64,000 bases of DNA. It comes from Bacillus halotolerans. Lineage in GTDB: Bacteria; Bacillota; Bacilli; Bacillales; Bacillaceae. The position numbers and the translations under genes are program-made. Location of the stretch: NCBI RefSeq assembly GCF_001517105.1, contig NZ_LPVF01000008.1:868001-932000 (forward strand). Reading direction: 5' to 3'. Under the pieces are notes generated by a model, which worked only from the letters and a program-made list of their open reading frames with translations, searched no databases and was not told where the DNA came from. Numbering within the stretch: the stretch's first letter is position 1; each line of letters starts with the position of its first letter. Of the stretch, positions 45,926-54,892 are shown piece after piece.

Positions 45926-46336
45926 ATGGATTTTATGAATAAGAAACCAACAGATGCTGACCGTTTTATGCAAAAAATGACGAGTCAGCATTCAAGCACT
46001 TCAATTTTTTCAAATGCTGATGTAAATACCTCTGAAATGACACCTGAACAATTGGCGGCGTTTAAAGAGAAGAAGCGACAAGAACAAAAATTGGCGTTGA
46101 TGCATTCAATCAAAAAACAATTAAGCTATGCATTTCACGAAGACCGTAAGAATTTGTCTTCGATCCTTGAAAACATTACAGATGCCGAGCAGGCTATAAA
46201 GACAAAACGAGAAATCCTTAACCATCATATGTCTGGAAAAGCAATAGATAGTGTCACTGATAAAATGAAAGATCACCTTTCATTTGATAAAGTTTATTCT
46301 GATGTTTCGAGTGTAATCAATTCCATTGGCTTATAA
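45926..46336 (+). CDS. Small helical partner protein of the lipase
   Basis: A 136-residue, signal-less, strongly helical protein. An N-terminal stretch (TDADRFMQKMTSQHSSTSIF) precedes a long charged helix (LAAFKEKKRQEQKLALMHSI) and an amphipathic C-terminal half. Starts 14 bp after the lipase with AAGGAGAGAAAGAAAC upstream, so they are co-translated. In known type VII toxin operons, small helical partners bind the targeting domain; here they would be encoded downstream. I do not recognise the exact family. Confidence 0.65.
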   Translation: MDFMNKKPTDADRFMQKMTSQHSSTSIFSNADVNTSEMTPEQLAAFKEKKRQEQKLALMHSIKKQLSYAFHEDRKNLSSILENITDAEQAIKTKREILNHHMSGKAIDSVTDKMKDHLSFDKVYSDVSSVINSIGL

Positions 46337-46359
46337 GGTAGAGAGTCAATATAGCTTAA

Positions 46360-46443
46360 AATAAAGAAGATATCATCTCCGACGAAGCGGCGCAGCGAGA
46401 ACGAATCACGAATGAAACTGTGCGTCTGGAAAACGATCATTAG
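46360..46443 (+). pseudogene. Orphan coding fragment of 27 codons
   Basis: After a TAA at 46357-46359, one frame reads NKEDIISDEAAQRERITNET, then VRLENDH and a TAG at 46441. The E-R-x2-NE-x2-R spacing and G+C-rich codons look like the helical end of a real protein, unlike the AT-rich toxin genes beside it. There is no start site. Likely a gene remnant left at the island border. Confidence 0.35.
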
Positions 46444-46448
46444 CACAG

Positions 46449-46480
46449 AAAAAAGCAGACTGTTCCCAGTCTGCTTTTCC
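46449..46480. terminator. Bidirectional terminator between island and yxaB
   Basis: AAAAGCAGACTG-TTCC-CAGTCTGCTTTT hairpin just after the yxaB stop (minus) and after the island genes (plus). Confidence 0.85.
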
Positions 46481-46482
46481 CA

Positions 46483-47514
46483 TTACGATCTAAAGAAATC
46501 AATCAGCGGCTGAAAATCCTTAGACAAATCAACGTCATTCGGCTCTGCTTGAAGCAGGCGGTCAATCATTTGCTCTAATTCCTCAATATCATTTTTATCT
46601 GTGTATTCAATGAAGTTTAAGCTTTCAAGCCAATCCCGGTATGAATGTTTGGCTTTGCCGTAGCTATTTCCAAAGACGAGGCATGGCGTTTTTGTGATAA
46701 TCGAAAAGATCATAGCGTGAAGGCGGTCTGTCACCACCAATTGACTGGAACCAATGCGGTCGAGCATTTCCATGAAATGCTTTTCCCGATCCTCGTAATC
46801 AATCATATCGACCGTATCAAGCACCGTGTCTGTACGCTCCGCATAGGTTGTTTTTTCTGCCCATTTCATCATGTGTGAAATAAAATCTTCATCGGTTACC
46901 TTCTCCTTGTCCGCTCTTAAAATAAAAAGAACGCCGTCCCGTTCAAGCTCTTTCGGTACGATATCCAAAGACAGCACCATATCCGGTGTAAAGATGACAT
47001 CTGAATTGAAGGTTTCTTTCACAACATCGAGCGTCTGTGTCTCCCGCGCGGCAATCGTTAAATTTGGATTTTGATGGTACGCATCCTGTGTTTTTTTCTT
47101 TTCTTTGTTTCCGTCCTCTGTATCTTCAAAATAGACGGATTGCGGAAGAGAAATGGATTTATAGTCTTTAAACGCGGCGAAGACCTTCCTTCTGTCCTCC
47201 TCAATATCAAGGTAGAGGTTGCCCAGATTTCCTCCGCCGGTAAAGCAGACAATATCGTCTTCACGGATGATCTCCTTCACCAATTCGATGCCTTCGTCCG
47301 TCGCGTAGTCCATAATTTCAATATATTCATAGTACGGAAAATGATTTTTAATAAATTTCTCTTCCGCATACGCAATCGCTTGGTCTCCGATGTTTGTGTA
47401 ACTCGGGGAACCAAACAAAAATACTTTTCGTTTATCATTTAATAAGGCTTCGGGTTTTACATTCGGCGCGATCCCTTTACCTAGTTTTTTGCCTTTGATT
47501 TCTTGTACAGTCAT
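46483..47514 (-). CDS. yxaB: YxaB, polysaccharide pyruvyl transferase-family protein
   Basis: A 343-residue protein of the polysaccharide pyruvyl transferase family (CsaB/EpsO-like). Diagnostic FGSPSYTNIGDQAIAYAEE near 34-52, FTGGGNLGNLYLD near 90-102, and VVTDRLHAMIFSIITKTPCL near 263-282. These transferases add ketal-linked pyruvate to surface polysaccharide. Start ATG with AAGGAGGACACAGAC upstream. In B. subtilis it is a stress- and biofilm-associated gene (remembered). Confidence 0.88.
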   Translation of the reverse strand: MTVQEIKGKKLGKGIAPNVKPEALLNDKRKVFLFGSPSYTNIGDQAIAYAEEKFIKNHFPYYEYIEIMDYATDEGIELVKEIIREDDIVCFTGGGNLGNLYLDIEEDRRKVFAAFKDYKSISLPQSVYFEDTEDGNKEKKKTQDAYHQNPNLTIAARETQTLDVVKETFNSDVIFTPDMVLSLDIVPKELERDGVLFILRADKEKVTDEDFISHMMKWAEKTTYAERTDTVLDTVDMIDYEDREKHFMEMLDRIGSSQLVVTDRLHAMIFSIITKTPCLVFGNSYGKAKHSYRDWLESLNFIEYTDKNDIEELEQMIDRLLQAEPNDVDLSKDFQPLIDFFRS

Positions 47515-47602
47515 GTCTGTGTCCTCCTTCTAGGTTGTGCTTGGTTATCTGTCTGTACCCAGAAAGGAGGGTGAATATGCACGGGCATGTGCTTGACCGG
47601 CT

Positions 47603-48751
47603 TTATATCAGATACATCGTTTTCGCCAGTTTTAAAGATGCCGCAATGTTTCTTGCCGTTCTTTCCATATTCTCGGCTGCATGCCCAAGTGCGTCTGCAA
47701 GGGGCACGGCTCCCGGCACGATGCTGAAAAGGGCGTCCATCCCGTGTGCATAGACCGCATCACTGTCTCGCGAAACTGATCCCGCAAGTCCAATGACAGG
47801 CACATCGTATGCCTTAGCCGCTTTGGCCACGCCAATCGGCGTCTTGCCGTAAACTGTCTGGCTGTCAATCCGCCCTTCGCCGGTAATCACAAGATCTGCA
47901 TCCTGAACCTCACTTTCAAACTGAACCGCATCGAGGACGATATCAATGCCTCTTTTCAAATCAGCACGAAGAAAAGTAAGCAGACTCCAACCGAGACCCC
48001 CTGCTGCACCGGCGCCCTCTGTTTCCCTGAAGCTTGTTTCAAGCGTTGTTTCAGCCACATCCGCAAAGTGAGACAGGTTCTGGTCAAGGATACGCACCAT
48101 GTCAGGCGTGGCGCCTTTTTGAGGACCGAAAACAGCGGAAGCCCCTCTTGGCCCTGTTAACGGGTTATCCACGTCGCAGGCGACTTCAATTTTCACATTT
48201 CGTAATCTGGGATCAAGTCCTTCCACATCTATTGAGGAAAGCTGAGAAAGCGCACCGGCTCCGGGACCGATCTCATGGCCTGATTCATCAAGAAGCCTTC
48301 CGCCCAGCGCCTGAACCATTCCGGCTCCGCCATCATTTGTGGCGCTTCCGCCGATTCCGATGATCAAACGCTCTGCACCCTCATCAAGAGCAGCAGCGAT
48401 TAATTCTCCCGTTCCTTTAGTAGAAGTGACAAGCGGGTTTCTCGTCTCTGCGGGCACAAGATGCAACCCTGATGCGGCAGCCATCTCAATCACAGCTGAT
48501 TTTCCGTCTCCCATTATGCCAAAAAACGCTTTAACCGGTTCCCCCAGCGGACCCGTGACAATCTGCTCTTTTATGATTCCGCCCGTGGCATCAATTAATG
48601 ACTGGACAGTCCCCTCACCGCCGTCCGCCATCGGCAGCTTCCGATATTCGGCATCGGGGAAAACCGTTTTGAAGCCTCTTTCTATGGCGTGAGCAGCCTC
48701 CAACGCTGATAAGCTTTCCTTAAAAGAATCCGGTGCAATAATGATTTTCAT
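47603..48751 (-). CDS. glxK: GlxK, glycerate kinase
   Basis: A 382-residue type I glycerate kinase (GarK family), converting glycerate to a phosphoglycerate with ATP. Typical start MKIIIAPDSFKESLSALEAA, then PMADGGEGTVQSL near 45, IGIGGSATNDGGAGMVQALGG near 122-142, ITGEGRIDSQTVYGKTP near 282-298. Start ATG 48751 with AAAGAGGCGATTGG; a longer in-frame start would intrude on the gnt control region. Divergent from gntR. Confidence 0.9.
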   Translation of the reverse strand: MKIIIAPDSFKESLSALEAAHAIERGFKTVFPDAEYRKLPMADGGEGTVQSLIDATGGIIKEQIVTGPLGEPVKAFFGIMGDGKSAVIEMAAASGLHLVPAETRNPLVTSTKGTGELIAAALDEGAERLIIGIGGSATNDGGAGMVQALGGRLLDESGHEIGPGAGALSQLSSIDVEGLDPRLRNVKIEVACDVDNPLTGPRGASAVFGPQKGATPDMVRILDQNLSHFADVAETTLETSFRETEGAGAAGGLGWSLLTFLRADLKRGIDIVLDAVQFESEVQDADLVITGEGRIDSQTVYGKTPIGVAKAAKAYDVPVIGLAGSVSRDSDAVYAHGMDALFSIVPGAVPLADALGHAAENMERTARNIAASLKLAKTMYLI

Positions 48752-48864
48752 CCAATCGCCTCTTTCAAAAAGTGATGATTTACACTGTCTTTTCTTCAAT
48801 TTACCACAATTGATTTGGACATATATACCAATTTATCAGGAAAAATTTTATTAAAAATTAGAAA

Positions 48865-48878
48865 TGAAAGTGTTTGCA
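48865..48878 (+). promoter_or_regulatory. Upstream cre site of gnt operon
   Basis: TGAAAGTGTTTGCA overlaps the -35 region; corresponds to the weak upstream cre described for gnt in B. subtilis. Confidence 0.65.
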
Positions 48879-48902
48879 TTAATAAAATATTCGCGTTATC
48901 AT
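48874..48902 (+). promoter_or_regulatory. gntRKPZ promoter
   Basis: -35 TTGCAT (48874-48879), 17-bp spacer, -10 TATCAT (48897-48902); a SigA promoter whose start region is covered by the operator. Confidence 0.85.
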
Positions 48903-48918
48903 ACTTGTATACAAGTAT
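48901..48918 (+). promoter_or_regulatory. GntR operator
   Basis: ATACTTGTATACAAGTAT is an 18-bp perfect palindrome overlapping the -10 box and the expected transcription start. It is the known GntR operator; gluconate releases the repressor. Confidence 0.93.
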
Positions 48919-48943
48919 ACTCCTTAGTGAGGAAGGTGAGCAT

Positions 48944-49675
48944 ATGCTAGACTCCAAGGACCTGTTGTATCCCGCAAAATGGCTTTCAAAAGCGTCAACC
49001 GGCGTTCGCGTCGCATGCGAGCTGAGAATGCGGATTATTTCAGGTATGATTGAAAGCGGTACCATTCTATCAGAAAATACAATCGCGGCTGAGTTTTCAG
49101 TAAGCCGTTCGCCGGTTCGCGAAGCGTTAAAAATACTGGCTTCCGAAAAAATGATCCGTTTAGAACGAATGGGAGCGGTTGTGATTGGGTTAACTGAAAA
49201 GGAAATCGCAGAAATATATGACGTGCGTTTATTATTAGAAACATTTGTCTTTGAACGGCTGGTCAAAATCGACATTGAGCCTTTAGTCAAAGATCTCAGC
49301 AAGATTCTAGAAATAATGAAAGTCTCCATCAAATACGAGGACGCGGACGAGTTTTCATTTCAGGATGTGTTATTCCATGAAACGATTATCCGCGCCATTG
49401 ATCACTCATACATTCAGATGATCTGGAACAATCTAAAACCCGTAATGGAAAGCTTTATTCTTTTATCTATGCGGGTACGGTTAAAGGAAAAGTACGAAGA
49501 TTTCTCAAGGATTCTGGATAACCATGAGCTTTATATTCAAGCAATCAAAACAAAGGACAGGGCGCTGATGGTTCAGTCTCTGCACCAGAATTTTGACGAT
49601 GTGCAAGAAAAAGTAGAGGACCTCTGGCTCTCACAACAAATGCTGGCAAAAGGAGCTGAACACAAAAATGACTAG
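48944..49675 (+). CDS. gntR: GntR, gluconate operon repressor
   Basis: A 243-residue founding-type GntR/FadR-family regulator. N-terminal winged helix with MIESGTILSENTIAAEFSVS and SRSPVREALKIL near 48-60; C-terminal all-helical FCD domain with metal-ligand pattern (IYDVRLLLETFVFERL, FHETIIRAIDHSYI). Start ATG 48944 follows GAGGAAGGTGAGCAT; an upstream in-frame reading would pass through the promoter. Overlaps gntK by 8 bp. Contains the functional downstream cre near its 5' end. Confidence 0.95.
   Translation: MLDSKDLLYPAKWLSKASTGVRVACELRMRIISGMIESGTILSENTIAAEFSVSRSPVREALKILASEKMIRLERMGAVVIGLTEKEIAEIYDVRLLLETFVFERLVKIDIEPLVKDLSKILEIMKVSIKYEDADEFSFQDVLFHETIIRAIDHSYIQMIWNNLKPVMESFILLSMRVRLKEKYEDFSRILDNHELYIQAIKTKDRALMVQSLHQNFDDVQEKVEDLWLSQQMLAKGAEHKND
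49049..49065 (+). promoter_or_regulatory. Downstream cre inside gntR
   Basis: ATTGAAAGCGGTACCAT matches the well-studied intragenic gnt cre, about 140-150 bp after the expected transcription start; CcpA roadblock under glucose. Confidence 0.9.
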
Positions 49676-51209
49676 TTATATGTTAGGAATCGATATCGGT
49701 ACGACCAGCACAAAGGCTGTATTATTCACTGAAAACGGAGACGTGGTACAAAAAGAAAGCATCGGCTACCCGCTCCATACGCCAGACATCTCAACGGCTG
49801 AACAAAACCCGGAATTGATTTTTCAGGCTGTCATCCATACAACTGCAAAAATCACGAAACAGCACCCGGAAAAACAGATCTCATTTATTTCCTTCAGCAG
49901 CGCCATGCACAGCGTCATTGCCATGGGCGAAAATGATCAGCCTCTGACACCATGCATCACGTGGGCAGACAATCGAAGCGAGGGCTGGGCGCATAAGATC
50001 AAAGATGAACTCAACGGGCATGAGGTCTACAAACGAACAGGAACACCCATTCATCCCATGTCACCGTTAAGCAAAATTGCCTGGATCACAAACGAACGGA
50101 AAGAAATCGCTTCCAAGGCAAAAAAATATATCGGCATCAAAGAATACATCTTTAAACAGCTGTTTGATGAATATGTCATCGACTATTCCTTAGCATCAGC
50201 GACTGGCATGATGAACCTCAAAAGCTTGAATTGGGACGAGGAAGCGTTACACATCGCAGGGATCACGCCGGATCACTTATCCAAACTCGTGCCGACAACC
50301 GAAATCTTTCAGCACTGCAGCCCGGAATTAGCGATCCAGATGGGAATCGATCCGGAAACACCTTTTGTCATCGGCGCGAGCGACGGCGTACTGTCCAATC
50401 TCGGCGTCAATGCCATTAAAAAAGGAGAAATCGCCGTTACAATCGGTACGAGCGGCGCTATCCGAACCATTATCGACCAGCCGCAAACCGATGAAAAGGG
50501 GAGAATTTTCTGCTACGCGTTAACGGACAAGCATTGGGTCATCGGCGGTCCGGTGAACAATGGAGGCATCGTTCTTCGCTGGATCAGAGACGAATTTGCC
50601 TCATCAGAAATCGAAACAGCGACAAGACTGGGAATTGACCCATATGACGTGCTGACGAAGATTGCTGAACGCGTCAGACCGGGTTCTGACGGCCTGCTGT
50701 TCCACCCGTATCTTGCCGGGGAACGCGCTCCGTTATGGAACCCGGATGTACGCGGCTCATTTTTCGGCCTGACCATGTCACATAAAAAAGAACATATGAT
50801 ACGTGCAGCATTAGAAGGGGTCATTTACAATCTGTACACTGTGTTCCTGGCGCTAACAGAATGCATGGACGGACCGGTCACCCGAATTCAAGCGACTGGC
50901 GGCTTTGCAAGATCAGAGGTTTGGCGGCAAATGATGTCGGACATATTCGAATCTGAAGTCGTCGTTCCTGAAAGCTACGAAAGCTCCTGTCTCGGCGCCT
51001 GCATTTTAGGCCTGTATGCGACAGGAAAAATCGACTCGTTCGAAGCCGTGTCCGACATGATCGGCAGCACGTACAGACATACGCCAATCGAAGACTCAGC
51101 CAAAGAATATAGAACATTAATGCCGATATTCATCAATCTATCGAGATCATTAGAAAATCAATATACCCAAATTGCAAATTATCAAAGAAGCCTAATTACA
51201 CACAAATAG
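49668..51209 (+). CDS. gntK: GntK, gluconate kinase (FGGY family)
   Basis: A 513-residue FGGY carbohydrate kinase that phosphorylates gluconate to 6-phosphogluconate. N-terminal MLGIDIGTTSTKAVLF (phosphate loop 1), ITWADNRSEGWA near 102, catalytic Asp in IGASDGVLSNLGVNA near 240, GTSGAIRT near 265, ATGGFARSEVWRQMMSDIF near 408. Starts inside the end of gntR (8-bp overlap), so translation is coupled. Confidence 0.95.
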   Translation: MTSYMLGIDIGTTSTKAVLFTENGDVVQKESIGYPLHTPDISTAEQNPELIFQAVIHTTAKITKQHPEKQISFISFSSAMHSVIAMGENDQPLTPCITWADNRSEGWAHKIKDELNGHEVYKRTGTPIHPMSPLSKIAWITNERKEIASKAKKYIGIKEYIFKQLFDEYVIDYSLASATGMMNLKSLNWDEEALHIAGITPDHLSKLVPTTEIFQHCSPELAIQMGIDPETPFVIGASDGVLSNLGVNAIKKGEIAVTIGTSGAIRTIIDQPQTDEKGRIFCYALTDKHWVIGGPVNNGGIVLRWIRDEFASSEIETATRLGIDPYDVLTKIAERVRPGSDGLLFHPYLAGERAPLWNPDVRGSFFGLTMSHKKEHMIRAALEGVIYNLYTVFLALTECMDGPVTRIQATGGFARSEVWRQMMSDIFESEVVVPESYESSCLGACILGLYATGKIDSFEAVSDMIGSTYRHTPIEDSAKEYRTLMPIFINLSRSLENQYTQIANYQRSLITHK

Positions 51210-51237
51210 CACATGACATGAAGGGGAGGGCATTATC

Positions 51238-52584
51238 ATGCCATTAATCATTGTTGCGCTTGGGATCTTAGCATTACTATTTTTGATTATGGGCTTGAAA
51301 TTAAATACATTTATTTCCTTATTAGTTGTATCATTCGGCGTGGCACTGGCACTTGGGATGCCGTTTGATAAAGTTGTCAGCTCCATTGAAGAAGGTATAG
51401 GGGGGACACTTGGCCACATCGCACTCATCTTCGGACTCGGTGCGATGCTGGGCAAGCTGATTGCTGACTCAGGCGGCGCACAGCGTATAGCAATGACGCT
51501 CGTCAACAAATTCGGCGAGAAAAATATACAGTGGGCTGTTGTGATTGCTTCCTTTATTATCGGAATCGCGTTGTTCTTTGAAGTAGGATTGGTTCTATTA
51601 ATCCCGATCGTATTCGCGATTTCAAGAGAATTGAAGATTTCTATTTTATATCTCGGTATTCCGATGGTCGCAGCATTATCCGTCACACACGGATTCCTGC
51701 CGCCGCACCCGGGACCGACAGCAATTGCCGGAGAATACGGCGCAAATATCGGGGAAGTGCTGCTGTACGGCTTCATTGTTGCTGTTCCGACAGTCCTGAT
51801 TGCAGGGCCAATATTTACAAAGTTCGCGAAAAAAATCGTTCCTGCATCATTTGCGAAAAACGGAAATATCTCGTCACTCGGCACACAAAAAACATTCAAG
51901 CTTGAGGAAACACCAGGCTTTGGAATCAGTGTGTTTACAGCCATGCTTCCGATTATCATCATGTCGATCGCAACCATCATTGATTTGCTTCAGGAAACAA
52001 TAGGATTTGCGGATAACGGTCTTCTGGCTTTCATCCGTTTGATCGGGAATGCATCGACTGCCATGATCATCTCACTGCTCGTTGCTGTTTACACAATGGG
52101 AATCGCACGCAACATTCCAATGAAAACCGTCATGGACTCTTGTTCTACAGCCATCTCGCAAATTGGCATGATGCTGTTGATCATCGGGGGAGGCGGCGCC
52201 TTTAAACAAGTGTTAATCAACGGCGGTGTCGGCGACTACGTAGCGGATTTATTCAAAGAAACGGCATTATCGCCGATTCTGCTGGCATGGCTCATCGCAG
52301 CGATCCTGCGCATCTCCTTAGGATCAGCAACCGTTGCCGCATTAAGCACGACGGGGCTCGTCATTCCATTGCTGGGACAGTCCGATGCCAACCTTGCATT
52401 AGTGGTGCTCGCAACAGGCGCAGGAAGCGTCATCGCTTCACACGTCAACGATGCCGGCTTCTGGATGTTCAAAGAATACTTTGGATTAAGCATGAAAGAA
52501 ACATTTGCCACATGGACCTTGCTGGAAACAATTATCTCCGTTGCTGGACTAGGATTTATATTATTGTTAAGTTTAGTTGTATGA
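51238..52584 (+). CDS. gntP: GntP, gluconate permease
   Basis: A 448-residue, 12-14-helix gluconate:H+ symporter of the GntP family. The conserved HGFLPPHPGPTAIAGEYGAN near 158-177 and the C-terminal ASHVNDAGFWMFKEYFGLS near 400-418 are family signatures. Start ATG with AGGGGAGGGCATTATC upstream, 28 bp after gntK. Its 3' end overlaps nothing; gntZ begins 25 bp later. Confidence 0.95.
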   Translation: MPLIIVALGILALLFLIMGLKLNTFISLLVVSFGVALALGMPFDKVVSSIEEGIGGTLGHIALIFGLGAMLGKLIADSGGAQRIAMTLVNKFGEKNIQWAVVIASFIIGIALFFEVGLVLLIPIVFAISRELKISILYLGIPMVAALSVTHGFLPPHPGPTAIAGEYGANIGEVLLYGFIVAVPTVLIAGPIFTKFAKKIVPASFAKNGNISSLGTQKTFKLEETPGFGISVFTAMLPIIIMSIATIIDLLQETIGFADNGLLAFIRLIGNASTAMIISLLVAVYTMGIARNIPMKTVMDSCSTAISQIGMMLLIIGGGGAFKQVLINGGVGDYVADLFKETALSPILLAWLIAAILRISLGSATVAALSTTGLVIPLLGQSDANLALVVLATGAGSVIASHVNDAGFWMFKEYFGLSMKETFATWTLLETIISVAGLGFILLLSLVV

Positions 52585-52609
52585 AATTAATGAAGGAGAT
52601 GTAACACAC

Positions 52610-54025
52610 ATGTTCAATACAATTGGTGTCATAGGCTTAGGCGTAATGGGAAGCAATATCGCCTTAAACATGGCAAATAAAGGCGAAAAAGTCGCCGTCT
52701 ATAATTACACCAGAGATTTAACGGACCAGCTTGTGAAAAAGCTGGATGGACAATCGCTGAGCCCGTACTACGAACTTCAAGATTTTGTTCAATCACTAGA
52801 AACACCCAGAAAAATCTTTCTGATGGTCACAGCGGGAAAACCGGTCGATTCCGTCATCCATTCGTTAATGCCTTTGCTTGAAGAAGGAGACGTCATCATG
52901 GACGGAGGCAACTCCCACTACGAAGACACAGAAAGAAGATATGACGAGCTGAAGGAAAAAGGAATCGGCTACTTGGGAATCGGCATTTCCGGCGGTGAAG
53001 TCGGCGCATTAAAAGGACCTTCCATCATGCCGGGCGGAGATCGAGACGTCTATGAAAAAGCCGCTCCGATCCTGACCAAAATCGCCGCACAAGTCGGAGA
53101 AGACCCATGCTGTGTCTACATCGGACCAAAAAGGGCAGGGCACTTTACTAAAATGGTGCACAACGGCATTGAGTATGCAGATATGCAGCTGATTGCTGAA
53201 GCCTATACATTTCTTAGAGAAACGCTTCGTCTGCCGCTCGAAGAAATCGCCAGCATCTTTGAAACGTGGAACCAAGGTGAGCTGAAAAGCTATTTAATAG
53301 AGATTACAGCGGAGATTTTACGGAAAAAGGACGAACATACAGGTCAGCCGCTGATCGATGTCATTCTTGATAAAACCGGCCAGAAAGGCACAGGAAAATG
53401 GACAAGCATGCAAGCTATTGATAACGGCATTCCATCCGCTATTATCACCGAGTCCTTGTTTGCCCGCTACCTGTCGTCCTTAAAAGAAGAACGTATGGCG
53501 GCTGAACAAGTGTTAGCCGGTCCGGAAACAGAGGAAAAACATTACGATAAGGATCTCTGGATTGAATACGTCAGACAAGCCTTATACATGGGAAAAGTAT
53601 GCGCCTACGCACAGGGCTTTGCTCAATATAAAATGTCATCTGAGCTTTACGGATGGAACCTGCCGCTTAAAGACATCGCTTTAATTTTCCGCGGCGGCTG
53701 CATCATCCGCGCGGATTTCCTGAACGTCATCAGCGAGGCATTCCAAGAGCAGCCAGATCTCTCAAACCTGCTGATTGCACCTTATTTTTCAGAAAAGCTT
53801 AAAGCTTATCAGACAGGCATGCGAAAAGTCGTTTGCGAGGGAATCAGCGCCGGAAGCGCGTTCCCATGCTTAAGCACCGCGCTCTCTTACTACGACGGCT
53901 ACCGCACAGGGCGTTCCAACGCCAACCTGTTACAGGCGCAGCGCGATTATTTCGGCGCCCATACGTACGAGCGGACAGATATGGATGGCGTTTTCCATAC
54001 CCATTGGTCTGATGATGCAAACTAA
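52610..54025 (+). CDS. gntZ: GntZ, 6-phosphogluconate dehydrogenase
   Basis: A 471-residue decarboxylating 6-phosphogluconate dehydrogenase. Rossmann GVIGLGVMGSNIALNMANKG at 6-25, MDGGNSHYEDTERR near 100, substrate site GISGGEVGALKGPSIMPGG near 126-144, catalytic Lys in FTKMVHNGIEYADMQ near 180-194, and the C-terminal tail SALSYYDGYRTGRSNANLLQ-like segment. Completes gluconate entry into the pentose phosphate pathway. Start ATG 52610 with GAAGGAGATGTAACACAC. Confidence 0.94.
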   Translation: MFNTIGVIGLGVMGSNIALNMANKGEKVAVYNYTRDLTDQLVKKLDGQSLSPYYELQDFVQSLETPRKIFLMVTAGKPVDSVIHSLMPLLEEGDVIMDGGNSHYEDTERRYDELKEKGIGYLGIGISGGEVGALKGPSIMPGGDRDVYEKAAPILTKIAAQVGEDPCCVYIGPKRAGHFTKMVHNGIEYADMQLIAEAYTFLRETLRLPLEEIASIFETWNQGELKSYLIEITAEILRKKDEHTGQPLIDVILDKTGQKGTGKWTSMQAIDNGIPSAIITESLFARYLSSLKEERMAAEQVLAGPETEEKHYDKDLWIEYVRQALYMGKVCAYAQGFAQYKMSSELYGWNLPLKDIALIFRGGCIIRADFLNVISEAFQEQPDLSNLLIAPYFSEKLKAYQTGMRKVVCEGISAGSAFPCLSTALSYYDGYRTGRSNANLLQAQRDYFGAHTYERTDMDGVFHTHWSDDAN

Positions 54026-54030
54026 TAGAT

Positions 54031-54076
54031 AAGGCTGACAGCTGGAGTTTTTATACCAGCTGCCAGCTTTTTTTAT
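54031..54076 (+). terminator. Terminator of gnt operon
   Basis: AAGGCTG-ACAGCTGG-loop-CCAGCTG-CCAGCTTTTTTTATA hairpin after gntZ. Confidence 0.8.
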
Positions 54077-54218
54077 AGGATAAACTCACATATCACAACT
54101 AATTGAGAATCAGACATATAAAATTTGAATATTTGTCAAAGAGCAATTTATGTTGATCACACCAGCACTTTCCTTCACGATGAAAGGAAAAAGAGAAAAT
54201 AATTAAGGGGTTTTGTCT

Positions 54219-54247
54219 TGACAAAAAATATATATTAATTAATAATT
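54219..54247 (+). promoter_or_regulatory. ahpCF promoter
   Basis: -35 TTGACA (54219-54224), 17-bp spacer, -10 AATAAT (54242-54247). Confidence 0.75.
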
Positions 54248-54253
54248 CATATA

Positions 54254-54267
54254 TAATTAGAATTATT
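54254..54267 (+). promoter_or_regulatory. PerR-type box upstream of ahpC
   Basis: ATAATTAGAATTAT, a palindrome close to the PerR consensus TTATAATNATTATAA, lies at the expected transcription start. Derepression by peroxide is known for this operon. Confidence 0.75.
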
Positions 54268-54315
54268 ATTGAAAGCACTATTGCTTTCTAAACCATTTTT
54301 AGGAGGAATAACATT

Positions 54316-54879
54316 ATGTCTTTAATCGGTAAAGAAGTACAACCATTCGAAGCAAAAGCATTCAAAAACGGTGAATTCATCGATGTAACAAACGAATCTC
54401 TAAAAGGTCAATGGAGCGTATTCTGCTTCTACCCAGCAGATTTCTCTTTCGTATGCCCAACTGAGCTTGAAGATCTTCAAAACCAATACGCTGCACTTAA
54501 AGAATTAGGTGTTGAAGTGTACTCTATCTCTACAGATACTCACTTCGTACACAAAGGCTGGCATGACAGCTCTGAAAAAATCGGCAAAATCACTTACGCA
54601 ATGATCGGTGACCCATCTCAAACGATCTCTCGCAACTTCGATGTTCTTGACGAAGAAACTGGTCTTGCTGACCGCGGAACATTCATCATCGATCCAGATG
54701 GCGTGATCCAAACTGTTGAAATCAATGCAGGCGGTATCGGCCGTGACGCAAGCAACCTGATCAGCAAAGTAAAAGCAGCACAATACGTTCGTCAAAACCC
54801 AGGTGAAGTTTGCCCGGCTAAATGGGAAGAAGGCGGCGAAACTCTTACACCTAGCCTTGATCTAGTAGGTAAAATCTAA
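54316..54879 (+). CDS. ahpC: AhpC, peroxiredoxin
   Basis: A 187-residue typical 2-Cys peroxiredoxin. Peroxidatic Cys47 in [14 protein letters not shown], resolving Cys in [11 protein letters not shown] near 166, and the C-terminal tail that closes the active site. Reduces hydrogen and organic peroxides, regenerated by AhpF. Codon use is strongly biased, as in a highly expressed gene. Start ATG with AGGAGGAATAACATT upstream. Confidence 0.97.
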   Translation: MSLIGKEVQPFEAKAFKNGEFIDVTNESLKGQWSVFCFYPADFSFVCPTELEDLQNQYAALKELGVEVYSISTDTHFVHKGWHDSSEKIGKITYAMIGDPSQTISRNFDVLDEETGLADRGTFIIDPDGVIQTVEINAGGIGRDASNLISKVKAAQYVRQNPGEVCPAKWEEGGETLTPSLDLVGKI

Positions 54880-54892
54880 GGAGTGCATTCAA

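Noticed and set aside
46340..46480. Possible CRISPR or repeat array at the island border
   Set aside because: Only a single hairpin terminator and a short coding-like stretch were found; there is no repeat-spacer pattern. No array was seen anywhere in the window.
48796..49332. Minus-strand open frame opposite gntR
   Set aside because: Covers the gnt promoter, operator and gntR start on the other strand; no ribosome site or domain.
51192..51980. Minus-strand open frame of 262 codons
   Set aside because: Antisense to gntP; composition (Ile, Asn, Pro, Ser) reflects the reverse of a hydrophobic transporter gene.
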